From NCBI GenBank assembly GCA_013398295.1, contig VZSF01007679.1, forward strand, positions 248,001-312,000: a DNA stretch of 64,000 bases, in the 5' to 3' direction. The position numbers and the translations under genes were made by a program. The stretch comes from Chionis minor (lineage: Eukaryota; Chordata; Aves; Charadriiformes; Chionididae). Below the pieces are notes generated by a model. It did not search any database. It was not told the DNA's origin and saw nothing but the letters and a program-made list of their open reading frames with translations. Every line of letters starts with the position of its first letter. Position 1 is the first letter of the stretch. Below are positions 47,419-58,482 of the stretch, one piece after another.

Positions 47419-47568
47419 AGGGGAGTTCAGGTTGATTTGGGAGGACCGGTGTGCTATTTTTCATGTTGTGGTGACAGAGAAGAGGCAGTTGCCTTAATTT
47501 CAAATGAAGTTCTGTATCTGTCCTTTGCATGTCCCTTTAGAGCTAGGGAGGCCAGCAAGCTACTTTGA
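47419..47568 (+). other. Possible 3'-terminal exon after a strong acceptor
   Basis: One of the best acceptors seen by eye in the window (ctcttattctgcttttctcttgcag, ending at 47418, with a branch-like tgctaatga upstream near 47365) is followed by 49 open codons ending in TGA at 47566-47568, beginning RGVQVDLGGPVCYFSCCG. A second frame is open to 47497 and reads GEFRLIWEDRCAIF. AATAAA is at 47574-47579, only six bases after the stop, which is unusually tight. No homologue is recognised. It could be an exon of a non-coding RNA or a chance arrangement. Confidence 0.15.
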
Positions 47569-49708
47569 AAGTAAATAAAGACATGTTGTTTCAACTCTTT
47601 AACCTGGAGAAATCTTGGCACAAGAAAAACATCTGGACTAGTCATGAACAAAAGAATGTAAGAAATTTGGAAAGGGCTTCCAGCCACAGAAAGAAACACT
47701 GAGGTTCTGAAACAGCCTTCCTATACAACCAGTTAGGTTTGCCCGTGTTTCTTTTGCATTGTCTTGTTTTCATATTATAGTTTGGTGATTCTGAATGGGA
47801 TTATACAGAGTGGTTGCTTGCTTCTGCAAACAAGCAGAATTATTTTCTCTGACACCTATTCTTAATATATTTGGTAATCTATATTTCAAAAGAGAGGAAA
47901 ACAGATTTTTTTCTCTGATGCCATTTTGTGTTGTTTAGTCCGGAAAATTACTTCCTGAAGCATTAATAGACAGAAATTATTTTTTTCTTGGTAATGAAAT
48001 ACTTTGCATGAACTCTTTGATAACAATGACTGAGATGACAGAACCAAATATAACTTACAAAAGGAAGATTTGAAGGGGATTTTTGCACAGTAGTTTGCTG
48101 CTATGCCTAAAAACCATTTTGGTTTATGCATTACTGTCAAATAGGCCTGCTTATACGGTAGAGGTTAAAAAGTCACTGAAACTTCTTGTCACAGTATACA
48201 GTAAAATAAAGACTTTCTTCTGGGAAAGAAAAACGGTTGGTAAGAGTGAGGCTGAGGATTCACAAGCAATGTGAGCCAATCTAAATGCAGGTTGCCACCC
48301 AAAGGGGCCTTCCTGTTCTCCCTGGGACTGTTTTTTCCCACCTTCTCCCTAGTGTTTGAAATCCTATATGAGCATTTTTTAAGTGGGGCTGAATTGGGAA
48401 TTTAAGGTAAAACTTGGTATTGCAAGACAAGAAGAATGTTTGAAAGCATAGCAGAGACCCTGAGGCAGAGTACTTGTTTTCTGATAGATTATTAAGTGTC
48501 AATATTAGCTGTAAACTGAACGCTGTAGTACCTGTGCCTGTAGGGGCTGCATCCAGCTCCAGCAATGCACAGGCCAGAGAGTGTGGTGGGAAGCATTCCT
48601 CCCTGTCAGGCAACAAGGGGAGCACTTGCTGCAGTGACACATCTATTTCCATTTGATTTCCCAGCCGTACTTTGTCCTCCTTGACAGAATACGCACTGCT
48701 GACTAGGAGCATGACACAGTTGCCTCTTACACTCTGTTTTGACTGTTGCTGTGTTCAGTTAAAAACTGGGCGGAATGCCCTCTCTCCTCCTTCATGTGCC
48801 AATCCATAATCCCATGGCTTTGATTTTTACAGGTAGGGGGGAAGAGGATGACACTGGGAAAGAGATCAGAATAACGCCTTGCATCATTTTCTGATGTCAC
48901 CTCTAGACCAGTATAATGTGAAGTGAAATAGAGTGCTCTGCAACCGCAATCAAAGCTTCCTTTCTGGCCTCTTCAAGCTGCCATGTTTTTGGGACTTGTC
49001 TGGATTCTGGTGGAGTCCAAACATTGTATGTGGCAAAAGTTCCTCTCTGTGTTGCTGTGGATGCTGTTCCCAGTATTTGTCTGCTTCCTGAGACAGAGCT
49101 GCTTTCCTCAGCCCCTCTCGTATTATCAGCTCCCAGGGACCTTTTAATCTTCTCTGAAAAGCTGAACTGTAAACCAAACATACTCAGTCTTCATATGGCA
49201 GAAGATTTCCTGGACAAATCTTCTTCCTTTTAAATATAAAAGCACACAATAATCTAATAAATATATTTCTTCAATGCCCTCGAGCAGTCTTTGGAAATTT
49301 ATCCTTGTCTGTACAGGCTCTTCCAGATTTGGAAGATGAACACTCCAATTTCTCTCTGGTCATTGAATTCTGCTCTTTGGTTTTGGCTGATAATTTAGTA
49401 AAACCCTATTACTGGCATCCTTAAATCTTCATCCCTTTTCTGCTCTTCTCTGTGTCCCACTGCTTTTTTAAAATGTCTCTTCCTATCTTTCAGACTCTTT
49501 GTCTGAAACGCTAGAAGGTGTTTTACAGGGAGGAAATTTTCTGTCGTAAGTTCACAAAGCCCCAGTTTTGTATGCAGTGACTTGACTGGCAGATACACTA
49601 GAGGAGACATTACATATTTATTCCACTGTTCTTCTAGGAGATATGACATTTGACAATCCAAACTGCCTTTGGGCAGTTTATTATACACTGAGAGCTTGCT
49701 AGCCGATC

Positions 49709-49718
49709 GATTATACAT
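49709..49718. repeat. Putative target-site duplication, left copy (gattatacat)
   Basis: Ten bases that match gattacacat at 50208-50217 at nine positions. The two copies flank the CR1 fragment exactly. Confidence 0.5.
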
Positions 49719-50207
49719 TCAGAACTAGACAGTGCAGCAAACTCAGGAGAGGACCATCAAGGCAATTAAGGGCTGGGGCACAGGATGCATAAGGAAAGGT
49801 GGAGAGAATGGGTTTGTTTAGTTTGGAAAAGACTGAGGGAGGATCTTACTGCTCTCTTCAACATCAATTAAGTGGCTACAGTTTCTCTGGAACTAAATGC
49901 TTCTAGTAGGCGCATAGTTATAGGACAAGGGGCGACAGATAAAAGTTGTAACTCAGGAAATTTGTATTAGATGTTAGGAAAGAATTTTTTTACTGTAAGG
50001 GTAATCAAACACTGGAAAAGGCTTCCTGAAGAGGCTGTGAAAACTCCAACCTTGAAGATACTAAAAATTCAACTGCACGAGGGCCTGAGCAACCTGATGT
50101 ATCTTCAAAGGTGGATCCAACTCTGAAATTGGCTCTGTTTTGAGTGAAGGATTAGACCAGTTTACCTCCAGAGGTCCCTTCCAGCCTGATTGATTCTGTG
50201 TTTCTAT
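49719..50207 (+). mobile_element. Eroded CR1 LINE 3' fragment, about 0.5 kb
   Basis: A diverged, 5'-truncated CR1 in plus orientation. Landmarks are the ORF2 tail with 'ggcacaggatgcataagg', 'ggtaatcaaacactggaaa' (the H-W-x-R-L-P region, now HWKRLPEE), and the 3' block 'ctccagaggtcccttcc' with octamer remnants gattctgtgtttctat. Frame breaks are frequent. It is flanked by a 9/10 direct repeat. A minus-strand frame at 50061-50246 is an antisense shadow. The level of decay suggests an older insertion than 17185-17888. Confidence 0.9.
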
Positions 50208-50217
50208 GATTACACAT
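50208..50217. repeat. Putative target-site duplication, right copy (gattacacat)
   Basis: Nine of ten bases match the left copy at 49709-49718. The first bases overlap what could also be read as the octamer tail, so the effective match is somewhat shorter. Confidence 0.45.
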
Positions 50218-52205
50218 ACTGTTAGAAATAGCAAAGTACACACCAATAGATCACCTCTTCTATATCAATGTTTTAACATGTAACTCCTTATTTAAAGTTT
50301 TGGAGAGTTCTGGTTCAACAAGATTCAACACGCCAGTATTTACATACCTTGTTGAATATGGCCCTAAACCACTAAAGCTAGTTAGCATTTTATTTTTATC
50401 CTTCTGTGCTTGTGAGTGCTCACTAGGGAAGCCTGAAAACATTCTTTTCACAGAAAATGTAAAAGGAAAAAGAAAATTATGTAAATCCCGGGCAATGCAA
50501 TCAGTAGGCTCTGGCTATATTAGAAGACTATCTAGAAGTCTTAGTCTCAACTATTATGAACTCAGCCAGTCTATAGCTATTGTAGTGGCTCTTCACCATG
50601 CTAACACAATTCTGGAAGTATGGATGGAAACCAAGTGGGTGGTTTTATGCCATTATTTGCCACCATACTCCACGTTGATGACCTAGTAGGTTTCCTACCT
50701 GCTATTTCCCCAGATTTTGTACAATTTGAAAATTTTACCTGCAACGATTTCATATCATTCATTTTGTTATGCTCAAAATCTTGTTTAGGGGCAAGAGGAA
50801 AACACAACTTTTACATTAGTAAAGCCAAGAATTTGTTGTTCACATAATTGAAATCTTAGCAGTCAAATCATTATGAGAGCAGATCTAATTGTTACAGGAA
50901 AAGAAGGAATAATAATGCAGTAAAAATTGATATACACACACTTCTTGGTTTCTATCCCCTTTCCCAATCTCGTGTTCTCCCTTCCACTGCTCCTCTGGGT
51001 CCTAAAATCAACAGTTTCACCATGGGAGTGTTACAGACATTTGTCAGCAGTCCTCTGTCAGAAAGAATATGGTGTTCATGTTGGTGGTTTCTTCTTTCCC
51101 TTGGTGTGACGTACTGGGGTCATTTTTATATGTTTAATAAAATTCATTCACAACTTTCTCATTCTTCATTGGTCTGCAGTTTCATGTTACACCTGAATTT
51201 ATGATATACGATGCCCTTTACATGTAAGATACTATTTCTTTGTTCTCTTTGTTATCTGAAAACTAATTTTGTCCATTTCCAGGTTTGCATTTTTTAACGG
51301 ACCATTACTGAGTTGTTTACAGCCATGGGGTCTTCAATGTCAAGCCTGTGCCTCATCTCTCATCTTGACTGTAGTCCTCTACATTGCACCCTTGTCTCCC
51401 CTTCTCAAGGCCTCTGTTATTGTACCAGATCTGTATTTTTCTACACTGCATATTTGATTTAGTCATAAAATATCTCATGCTACATAGAGTAACTGTTTGC
51501 TACTGCTATCTATATAAAACTGTGGTTGTACCATACAAAGTTAAACAAAAGTAAAAATAATTAATCCGATAAACCTGGATGATTAAGGAAATGGCTGTCA
51601 CAGCTAAACCAAGTAAAATAAAGCAATAGGTAGCCCAAGAAAATTTCAGACAACCCGAGCCTGAAGAGCATCAGTCAAGAGGCTCTTGCAAACTCAGACA
51701 AAGCTTACAGTCTTTTACTAGGAGTGGTAACATGTATTAGGGGACTACATGGCAGGTTCCATTTGAAACACATCACCTGAACTTGCAATTTCATCTCAGA
51801 ATTATGTCAGTTTGGTTTGTTAAGATTTTATTTACATAAATTAATATTAATACCTATTAATTAGATTACTCTTCTGTGTTTTGCTATTGAGTTCCATATA
51901 AGCCATTTTTGTTGCTTTTGTCCATAATTAGTGCCTTACTTACAAGCTTATTGTTACTTGAATTACATCTGAATTATCCATTCAAAACACTCCAGCTTCC
52001 TTCCAGTTCTTCAAAACTCCTGCAGTTTTAAAAAGCATATTAAATATCAGTGTTCTCTGTTTAGAGAACTCTTTAGGTGAATAATTTTCAAATATTGGAC
52101 TCAAAACATTCAGATCTGGTTTTGACACATTTGATTTTAATAGAAGAGAGATGGATGTCACCTACCAGATACTATATTTTCATTTTGTGTATAACATCCT
52201 CCTCC

Positions 52206-52224
52206 AAAAAAAAAAAAAAAAAAA
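52206..52224. repeat. Poly(A) run, 19 bases
   Basis: Uninterrupted run of 19 A with no recognisable retrocopy upstream. Confidence 0.9.
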
Positions 52225-55200
52225 GAATTTTCCAACTCATACCACAAACTTCCATAGTGGCACGGGTGAATCTGGAAACTGATACCTATGAAAATGCCAA
52301 AACCTTGTCATTGGTGAGTATATTTATCCATGCGATGAGCTAACCATTCTAAGTCCAAATGAAAAGATAGATAACTCTCTGAAGTGTCTTGTTAGTAGAC
52401 TGCACAGTTAGAGATTTCTTGTGAAGTTAGCCTGGGAAAGTGACAAGAATGATAAAGAAGAATGAACCCATGAGGGGAGAAAATGGAGTGTAGAAACTGG
52501 GTTTGGAAGATGATTAGATGTGGCCTTTTTGACAATGTTAAAGCCTATAGGAAGGCATCTGCTTCCCTTTCAGAATCTGATTTTTTTTTTGCAAGGGTGT
52601 AGAGCGAATCTGTATGTTGTTTTTCAGTTTTACAGAGCACCTAGGAAATCCACTCCAAGTGACCAAATATTTAGAGGGCTGTGAAGCTGAAATTCAAATT
52701 TATTCTGATCAAGTCTACAGAAACAAATGACCATAAAAGCCAATGCAGCTAAGTAGAAGAAGCTTTCTTGTAGGCAAGGAACCTTCAGAGGGGATAAATA
52801 CTATTAAAAGCAAAACATGAAAACCTAGAATCGGGGACATAAAAAGCAGGACTGAATATTTTGATCAGACCAAACAACCATTTCTTCACTTCACAGTAAG
52901 CTTCTTTATACAGCAATTCTGCTGTATAAATATAAATAAATTGTTCTGCTTTCTAAATGGGAGAGTGGTTCGTAATGGCATATTTTTATCCTGTATGAAT
53001 ATGCATAATTAACTTTTTAAAACTGGAATTTGAGAATATGTTATTCTCTTCCGTGATTTACATTACACTGCCATGGATTATAAGTGGCTTTGAAGTGTTA
53101 GTTTCAAACCTTCAGTTGGTGGTTTTATGTTTTCTAAGATGGAATCAGTCCATTTGTTTGATTTATTCTCATCAATTGTTTCTTTACTTTTTGCCTCTGG
53201 ACAGACTTTTTCTAACTTGTGTTATTTGACTCTTTCATGTAACTATGCTTGTTGAATACCTCTTTGATATATTTTCCAGAGATTATGTTATGTTTTAGTT
53301 CTCAATATTTCAATGAATTAGCAAGGGAACTAAGTTCATTAAAGTCTATCCAGAGCCTTTCATCTAGGACCAACTAGCTGTTGATTTGAAATCGTGTGTC
53401 CAACTTTTGCTCGTGTTTATATTTGTGCAACTTTGCTAAAGTTGATGTGGTTATTTCAGTATAATTAAGGAGAACATTTGCCCAAAGAACATTTCTAAAC
53501 ACAGATCAGTGATCTGACCTGAAAAAGCAGCTTTTTGTTCTTGTAATGAAAAAATTGTATGTGGAGGTAATGTCTATGTCAAAAATGGCTGAAGATAAAC
53601 TGGTAAGTCAGAAGACTCCTGTACTGAAGTGGTTGACATCGTCTGTAGAGCCTGGGGGGCTGGGAACTTTCAGTCTTGCATATAACTGGATAATTTTGGG
53701 CTCCCAATAGACTTGCTAATCTACAATGTAATGCCGCAGGAGGCTACAATCTGGTGCAAAACCGTGAACTTTCTGACTTGATTGTGTATCATGGAAGTAA
53801 CGTACGCCTAAAACTCACTATCATTCTCATTGCAGACTTGGAATCTGTACAGTCTGAGCCAGGAAAACGATGTACTTCATTATATTGCGGACCTAGCTCC
53901 CAATTGCATTATGCATCATCTGGTTGGTTGACTATTTTATTACAAGTGCTTCCAGTTTCTGTCATGTAATATTAAAATTACACATTTCCTGGAAAAAAGA
54001 AGGGTCTTTATTATACTTCAAAGCAGTTTATAATTTGGGTCTGACTTCAGCTTTTAGGAGTCAACAAAGTTCCCTTTTACAGAGGCTGAAGTTACCTTCT
54101 TGCACTTGTCCCTGCCATGCCATAGAGTTGGAGTAAGCAATCTTTCTGCTGCTTGTAATGCAAAGTGTGGGCTTATAATGCTACATTCAGATCTATGACA
54201 AATGCAACTTTAATTGAATATACTGTTACAGTTAATGGATTTACTACTGCTTAGAGGAGATCTGAGTTTGGCTTCTATGTAAGGAAGGATGTTTCAAGCT
54301 GATTGGTGCAGTTGGTTTTTACCTTTATTGTGCCAACAAGTGTCAATGATGTTTTTTTCCTGTTTCACAGCAAGACCTGAAACTGGTCTTTAACTTGTTG
54401 AAGAGTTTCCTTGTAGTTGTTGCTGCTTCAACTGACTACCTTCCCCCTGATTAAAAAAAATATTAAATGAGGATTCTCTTTATTTATCTATTTATTCATG
54501 TTGATTCATTCAAGGTACTTACCTTGGTAAATACCAAAATCTCTGCTTGGAATTCAGTTCCTAATTTGCCAAGTAAAACCCCATTACTCTCTTTCCAAAG
54601 GTGATACTGAGTGCTCTTCAGGTATTGGAAAAGGTTCAAAATGTTCTTGCAAAAGTTGCTTCTTAAGAATTGTGTTCAGTAAATTTTACTTTGCTGTAAT
54701 TTCTTCTTCCTTTCCCAGTATCAGTCTCCCAGAATGCTAATGTTTTGTTCCAACATGCTCTGTAAAATCACCAAATATTTAAGGGAGAAGCTACAGTTCT
54801 AATAAAGTCCCCATGACAAAGGGGAATTAGGTGAGAGAAAGAAACTGGAAGCTTTGAAAAGTGGATGCATTCAATGAAAGAATGCTGTAGCAATCTAGAA
54901 GCAAAACTAGAAGGAAAAATAGTTGTTCACTGGTATATCTGGTATATGAAAAAGCTATGGCATATATTGCTACCTGCTCCTTAATACTACCTTTTTCAGG
55001 GGTTTTATAGATGGAGGAGTACCTGGCAATGCTATCAATCACTGATGCCTCTGTCGTTAACATATAGTTTTCTCTAATCAGTTAATGCCTACTGACAAGG
55101 TGGGTTTCCTCTTGCAGAAGCAGGAAATGCCATTGCTAAATTCACCTGTGCTCACTCCATGAAGTCCTTGGTTCCCATTAACTACAGAAGGAATCCTAGA

Positions 55201-56644
55201 TGCAAGAGCTTGCTAGACAAAGCCTAAAATCTTGCCAAAAACATGCTGGAACAATTTTTTTTTAAAACTATGAAATATTTTATGTCTTCCGATAAATTTT
55301 GTATTCAGCTTAGACAGTGGATAAATGTGTGGGATTTCCCAGGATCCTCTCAGCAATGTGCTTTTAATAAATAAGTAAATAATCAATTGAAAAACCAAAT
55401 ATATAAATACTTCTTGGGTAGCAAAAGGATACATTTGACTAATTAGTAAATTGCCTGAGCTATAGTCTCTATAGCTGTGAGTTTTGCTTCTGTTAAACAG
55501 CCCTATTGTTTGTGATTCCAAAAGCTAGTGCAATTAACTGTTTTGCAAATTGTCTCATCCTTTTACATGTTCTTTATTTTTTTATGACTTATTCCCTTTT
55601 CATTTAAACTGAAATAGGTCTGTTTATGAGTTGAGAGTAAGTTTTAATGGCAGCATAACGACAGCCCCCGGCGTGTTAGCCAGAGTGGGCACTCCCTTCC
55701 TTCCCATAAATAGAAACCATTTTATAAATGGAAACCCTTTTGCCTACTGCTTGAACAGTGCCTTTGAAAGCATTTACTTACAAGATATTTATATGGACCA
55801 AGTGTTCCTGAAATCACTGAAAATTTATTCCTTTAAAGGTTCTGATGATTTTTTTTTTTTAAATGCCAGTTTCTCTTGTACAGCTGGGAATAATGTGGTA
55901 TTTCAGTTCAAGAGAATAACATGGTTTTTTTGTTGTGCCATTAATTAATTGTGAAAGAAATTCAAGAATTTATTTTGGTGTCTGATTTCAGGCCTGCCTA
56001 CTGATGTGTGAATTTCTAGGCAATTTACATACTGAGTACACGAAAGGGAAAACAAAAACTGTTCTGGAGTGTGAGATGTTACAATATAAGCTTCCCTAAC
56101 ACCATAGGTTGAGGAAAATATCCATTCATAAAAATCTTTCATTTTGATATGGATCCTTTGACATGAAGACTTCATAGTGAAGTGAATGGACTGCAGTTAA
56201 AATTGCTAGTTGATTTCAGAGTTCTCAGGGGCCTAAAAAGTGAACATGTGTTTTGTGTTAAATATTCACAGAAGTATGTGCTCCAATAAAATGTAACTTT
56301 AAGCCAGATAGTGAAAAAAAAGAAAATTTGAATGAGGAAATTAGGAAAATAAGGTGAAAGAGTTTGGATGTGTGATAGCAACTACTCTGAGCCACAAGAA
56401 TTTTAATCACTGTAAAAACATAAAGAGTTCTTAGCTGGAAAGCATGTAACAGAAGACTGACTTAGCTATGTTTACCTGAGGTAGTTTTGCAATTAAAATT
56501 GCCACGTACAACAGGAACCGAGCATTTTTAAATGAATGGTTTTTCCCAGTGGCTGAATTCTTCTTCCCTTGAAACTGATGGGAATTTTCCCATTGGCTGA
56601 AAGCAGAAATAGAAGTTGATTTTTGGACTTCAGATATCTGCTTG

Positions 56645-56702
56645 GTTTTGTTGTTGTTGTTGTTAGGTTTTTTGTTGCTTTTTGTTTTGTTTTTTGTTTT
56701 TG
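56645..56702. repeat. (GTT)n and T-rich low-complexity tract
   Basis: Begins with five tandem TTG/GTT units (about 56648-56663), followed by T-runs separated by single G or GC. Confidence 0.8.
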
Positions 56703-58259
56703 CTGAGGAATCAGTTTAAGGCTTTTTTAGGTATGGTTCTTGTATCTCAAGCATTAAAATGCCCCAGTACTTTGCTGTGAAAAAAATCTGATATTTGACT
56801 GGCCTGTTCCTAACTTGTCTGTTACCCCCTGTCATATGCGGTGGTGTTGGGAGGATCTATAATGTTTATGCCTATGAGAAAAGAAGTGTTGATCAAACCA
56901 GCTGTAAGTTATGTTCTTAACTTTTAATTAGGATCTTAATTCTAGAGTAGTATAACAACTTTCTTCTTGAAAAAATCACTTATTTTTCTAATGAATACTT
57001 TAATCCATAGAAATTAATAATACATGTTTAACGTTCGGTCTTGCCTTTAATTTTTATAGCATGCATTCTTCTTGGTGTTTTTTCCGGAGTGCTAATATAT
57101 GTGGGAGGAAATACTTTGTGTCAGAAGAATTCAAATTGTGGCTAATGGGCTACATGTGGCCCATTAAATCAGTTTATTCAGCTTATTCCCAGAAGTATCC
57201 TGCAAGCCGAATGACTTGTTCTAATGGGGACAGTAGCAGCAACCTGCTGCCAGTCACTGTCTTTCCTGGCCCTGCCTAGGGCTTTTGCTCTGCATTGGTT
57301 TGCTGTACAACGTGGTACCATACTTGGTAGCAGGTACTAAACAGCTGCACTTTGTCCCCCTCCAGTTCCCTGTTTTTCAGTTTGTGACCCTCTGACTCTC
57401 ATATCTGCCACTTGTTTTCATTTGTTGTCTCCTGAAACCCTATGGCTTAGCCCAGGTTTCCTTCTGTATCTCACACTCTTCTATTTCAGGGTTAAGGGTG
57501 GGATATAGTTTGGTGAAGGATGCCTGTTCTTAATGGGGAAAACCAGCTGCACCTCTGAGTAGCTCTAGAAACACTAAGCTCAGGCACTTCAAGCTGAAGG
57601 CAAGAGGAAGCCCCTCGATAAGGAGAAGGAGGTGTTGGAGTTGACTGTGCCAACTCCAAGGATGATCAACACAGGGGGAGCTTATGACCATAACATGAAA
57701 TACTATGCCAGCTGACGGAGTAACGGTAACTTTTTCTTGGTGATCTGAATATCTCACCTGCAACAACACTATCACTAATGTGAGCTATTGTGTTTTCAGT
57801 AATGACTTAATACAGACAGAATCCCTGCACAGTGCTCCAAATCCCTCATTGCCAACAGAATCATACAGGGGAATGCTACACGAACACCCACTCTCTTGGA
57901 TGCAGTCAGAGTGCTAACCTGATCCCTGAAAAGATGGAAATCCTAAATGAGAGACATTCAGAGAAGACCCAGAAGAAATAATAGCAAAAGAAGAACTACA
58001 GAACAAAAAGAATCCATTCCAAAGGGGAAAATTGCTTGTAGTATTATCTCCAGACCTTGACAAATGTGTTTGAGTAGATGACTATATTCTGGAAAGCAAG
58101 AAGTTTTAAGGACAGAATTAGGATGATAAAAGACCAGGAAAATCTAATAAACATTGTGCTAGAAGACTGAGTGTATTTTAAGAGTTTTATCTGATAGAAA
58201 CAATCTCACCTCCACCTGTACAGTATGTAGTTATGATCCCTAGAAGATAACTCCAAACT

Positions 58260-58482
58260 CAAACAATTCAGGTACTTCTATAGTCTGAGGAGATGTCTCT
58301 TTCGTTCCTTCCCAAACTCAGCAGGTAATGCTGAATCCAGGTGACCTTGTATCTTCCACAAAATCATGTGGTAAGGAACTCCACAGCTTGGATATGCAAA
58401 GTTGATTAAAAAAAGAAATAAAACAAACCTTTCTTGCTCTTGAACCTCCTTCCTCCTGGTTTCATTTGCTGTTCCTAATAAC
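58260..58482 (-). mobile_element. Very old CR1-like fragment
   Basis: On the plus strand the segment reads gaatccaggtgaccttgtat, then ccacaaaatcatgtggtaag, gaactccacagcttggatat, and later ttgaacctccttcctcctgg with tttcatttgctgttccta. This is the reverse complement of the C-terminal ORF2 and 3' region of an ancient amniote CR1 subfamily, unlike the other copies in the window. It is heavily diverged, with an internal A-rich insertion near 58418-58432. No coding capacity remains and both boundaries are uncertain by tens of bases. Confidence 0.65.

Larger units (their letters stand above)
37047..49708. other. Non-coding stretch with weak exon candidates, no transposon
   Basis: Second half of the transposon-free interval. 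It contains the longest non-CR1 open frames of the window, 168 codons (42818-43324, minus) and 174 codons (47006-47530, minus), neither with recognisable domains. Three splice-delimited candidates are listed separately (40015-40145 minus, 43647-43930 minus, 47419-47568 plus). Simple tracts are an AT-rich TATA tract at 41384-41431, a triple tgttactttaat repeat at 42189-42237 and an 18-bp tandem duplication at 43885-43920. Confidence 0.55.
50218..58259. other. Non-coding stretch, no gene seen
   Basis: About 8 kb without recognisable genes. Open frames reach 128 codons (50300-50686, plus) with no recognisable domain. An A19 run is at 52206-52224 and a TTG/T-rich tract at 56645-56702. A good acceptor at 54370 is followed by 27 open codons but nothing else supports an exon. 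Confidence 0.55.

Noticed and set aside
47006..47530. 174-codon minus-strand open frame
   Set aside because: Lysine-, glutamine- and serine-rich translation with no recognisable domain, no splice or promoter pattern on that strand, and a length that can occur by chance in 64 kb on six frames.
50300..50686. 128-codon plus-strand frame after the CR1 at 49719
   Set aside because: Not continuous with CR1 ORF2, no domain, and composition like its non-coding surroundings.
54371..54454. Good acceptor (tgtttcacag) followed by 27 open codons, a stop and ATTAAA
   Set aside because: Too short, with a weak poly(A) variant and no upstream exon. It mainly shows how often such signal combinations arise by chance, which tempers the other exon candidates.
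54518..54690. Minus-strand 57-codon frame ending at AAG|GTAAGT
   Set aside because: The donor is strong but the only acceptors upstream are poor (ctgaag, actcag without a pyrimidine tract).
56645..56702. Repeat tract that could be taken for a CRISPR or satellite array
   Set aside because: Units are 3-5 bases with no spacers, so it is ordinary low-complexity DNA. No array of spaced identical repeats was seen anywhere in the window.
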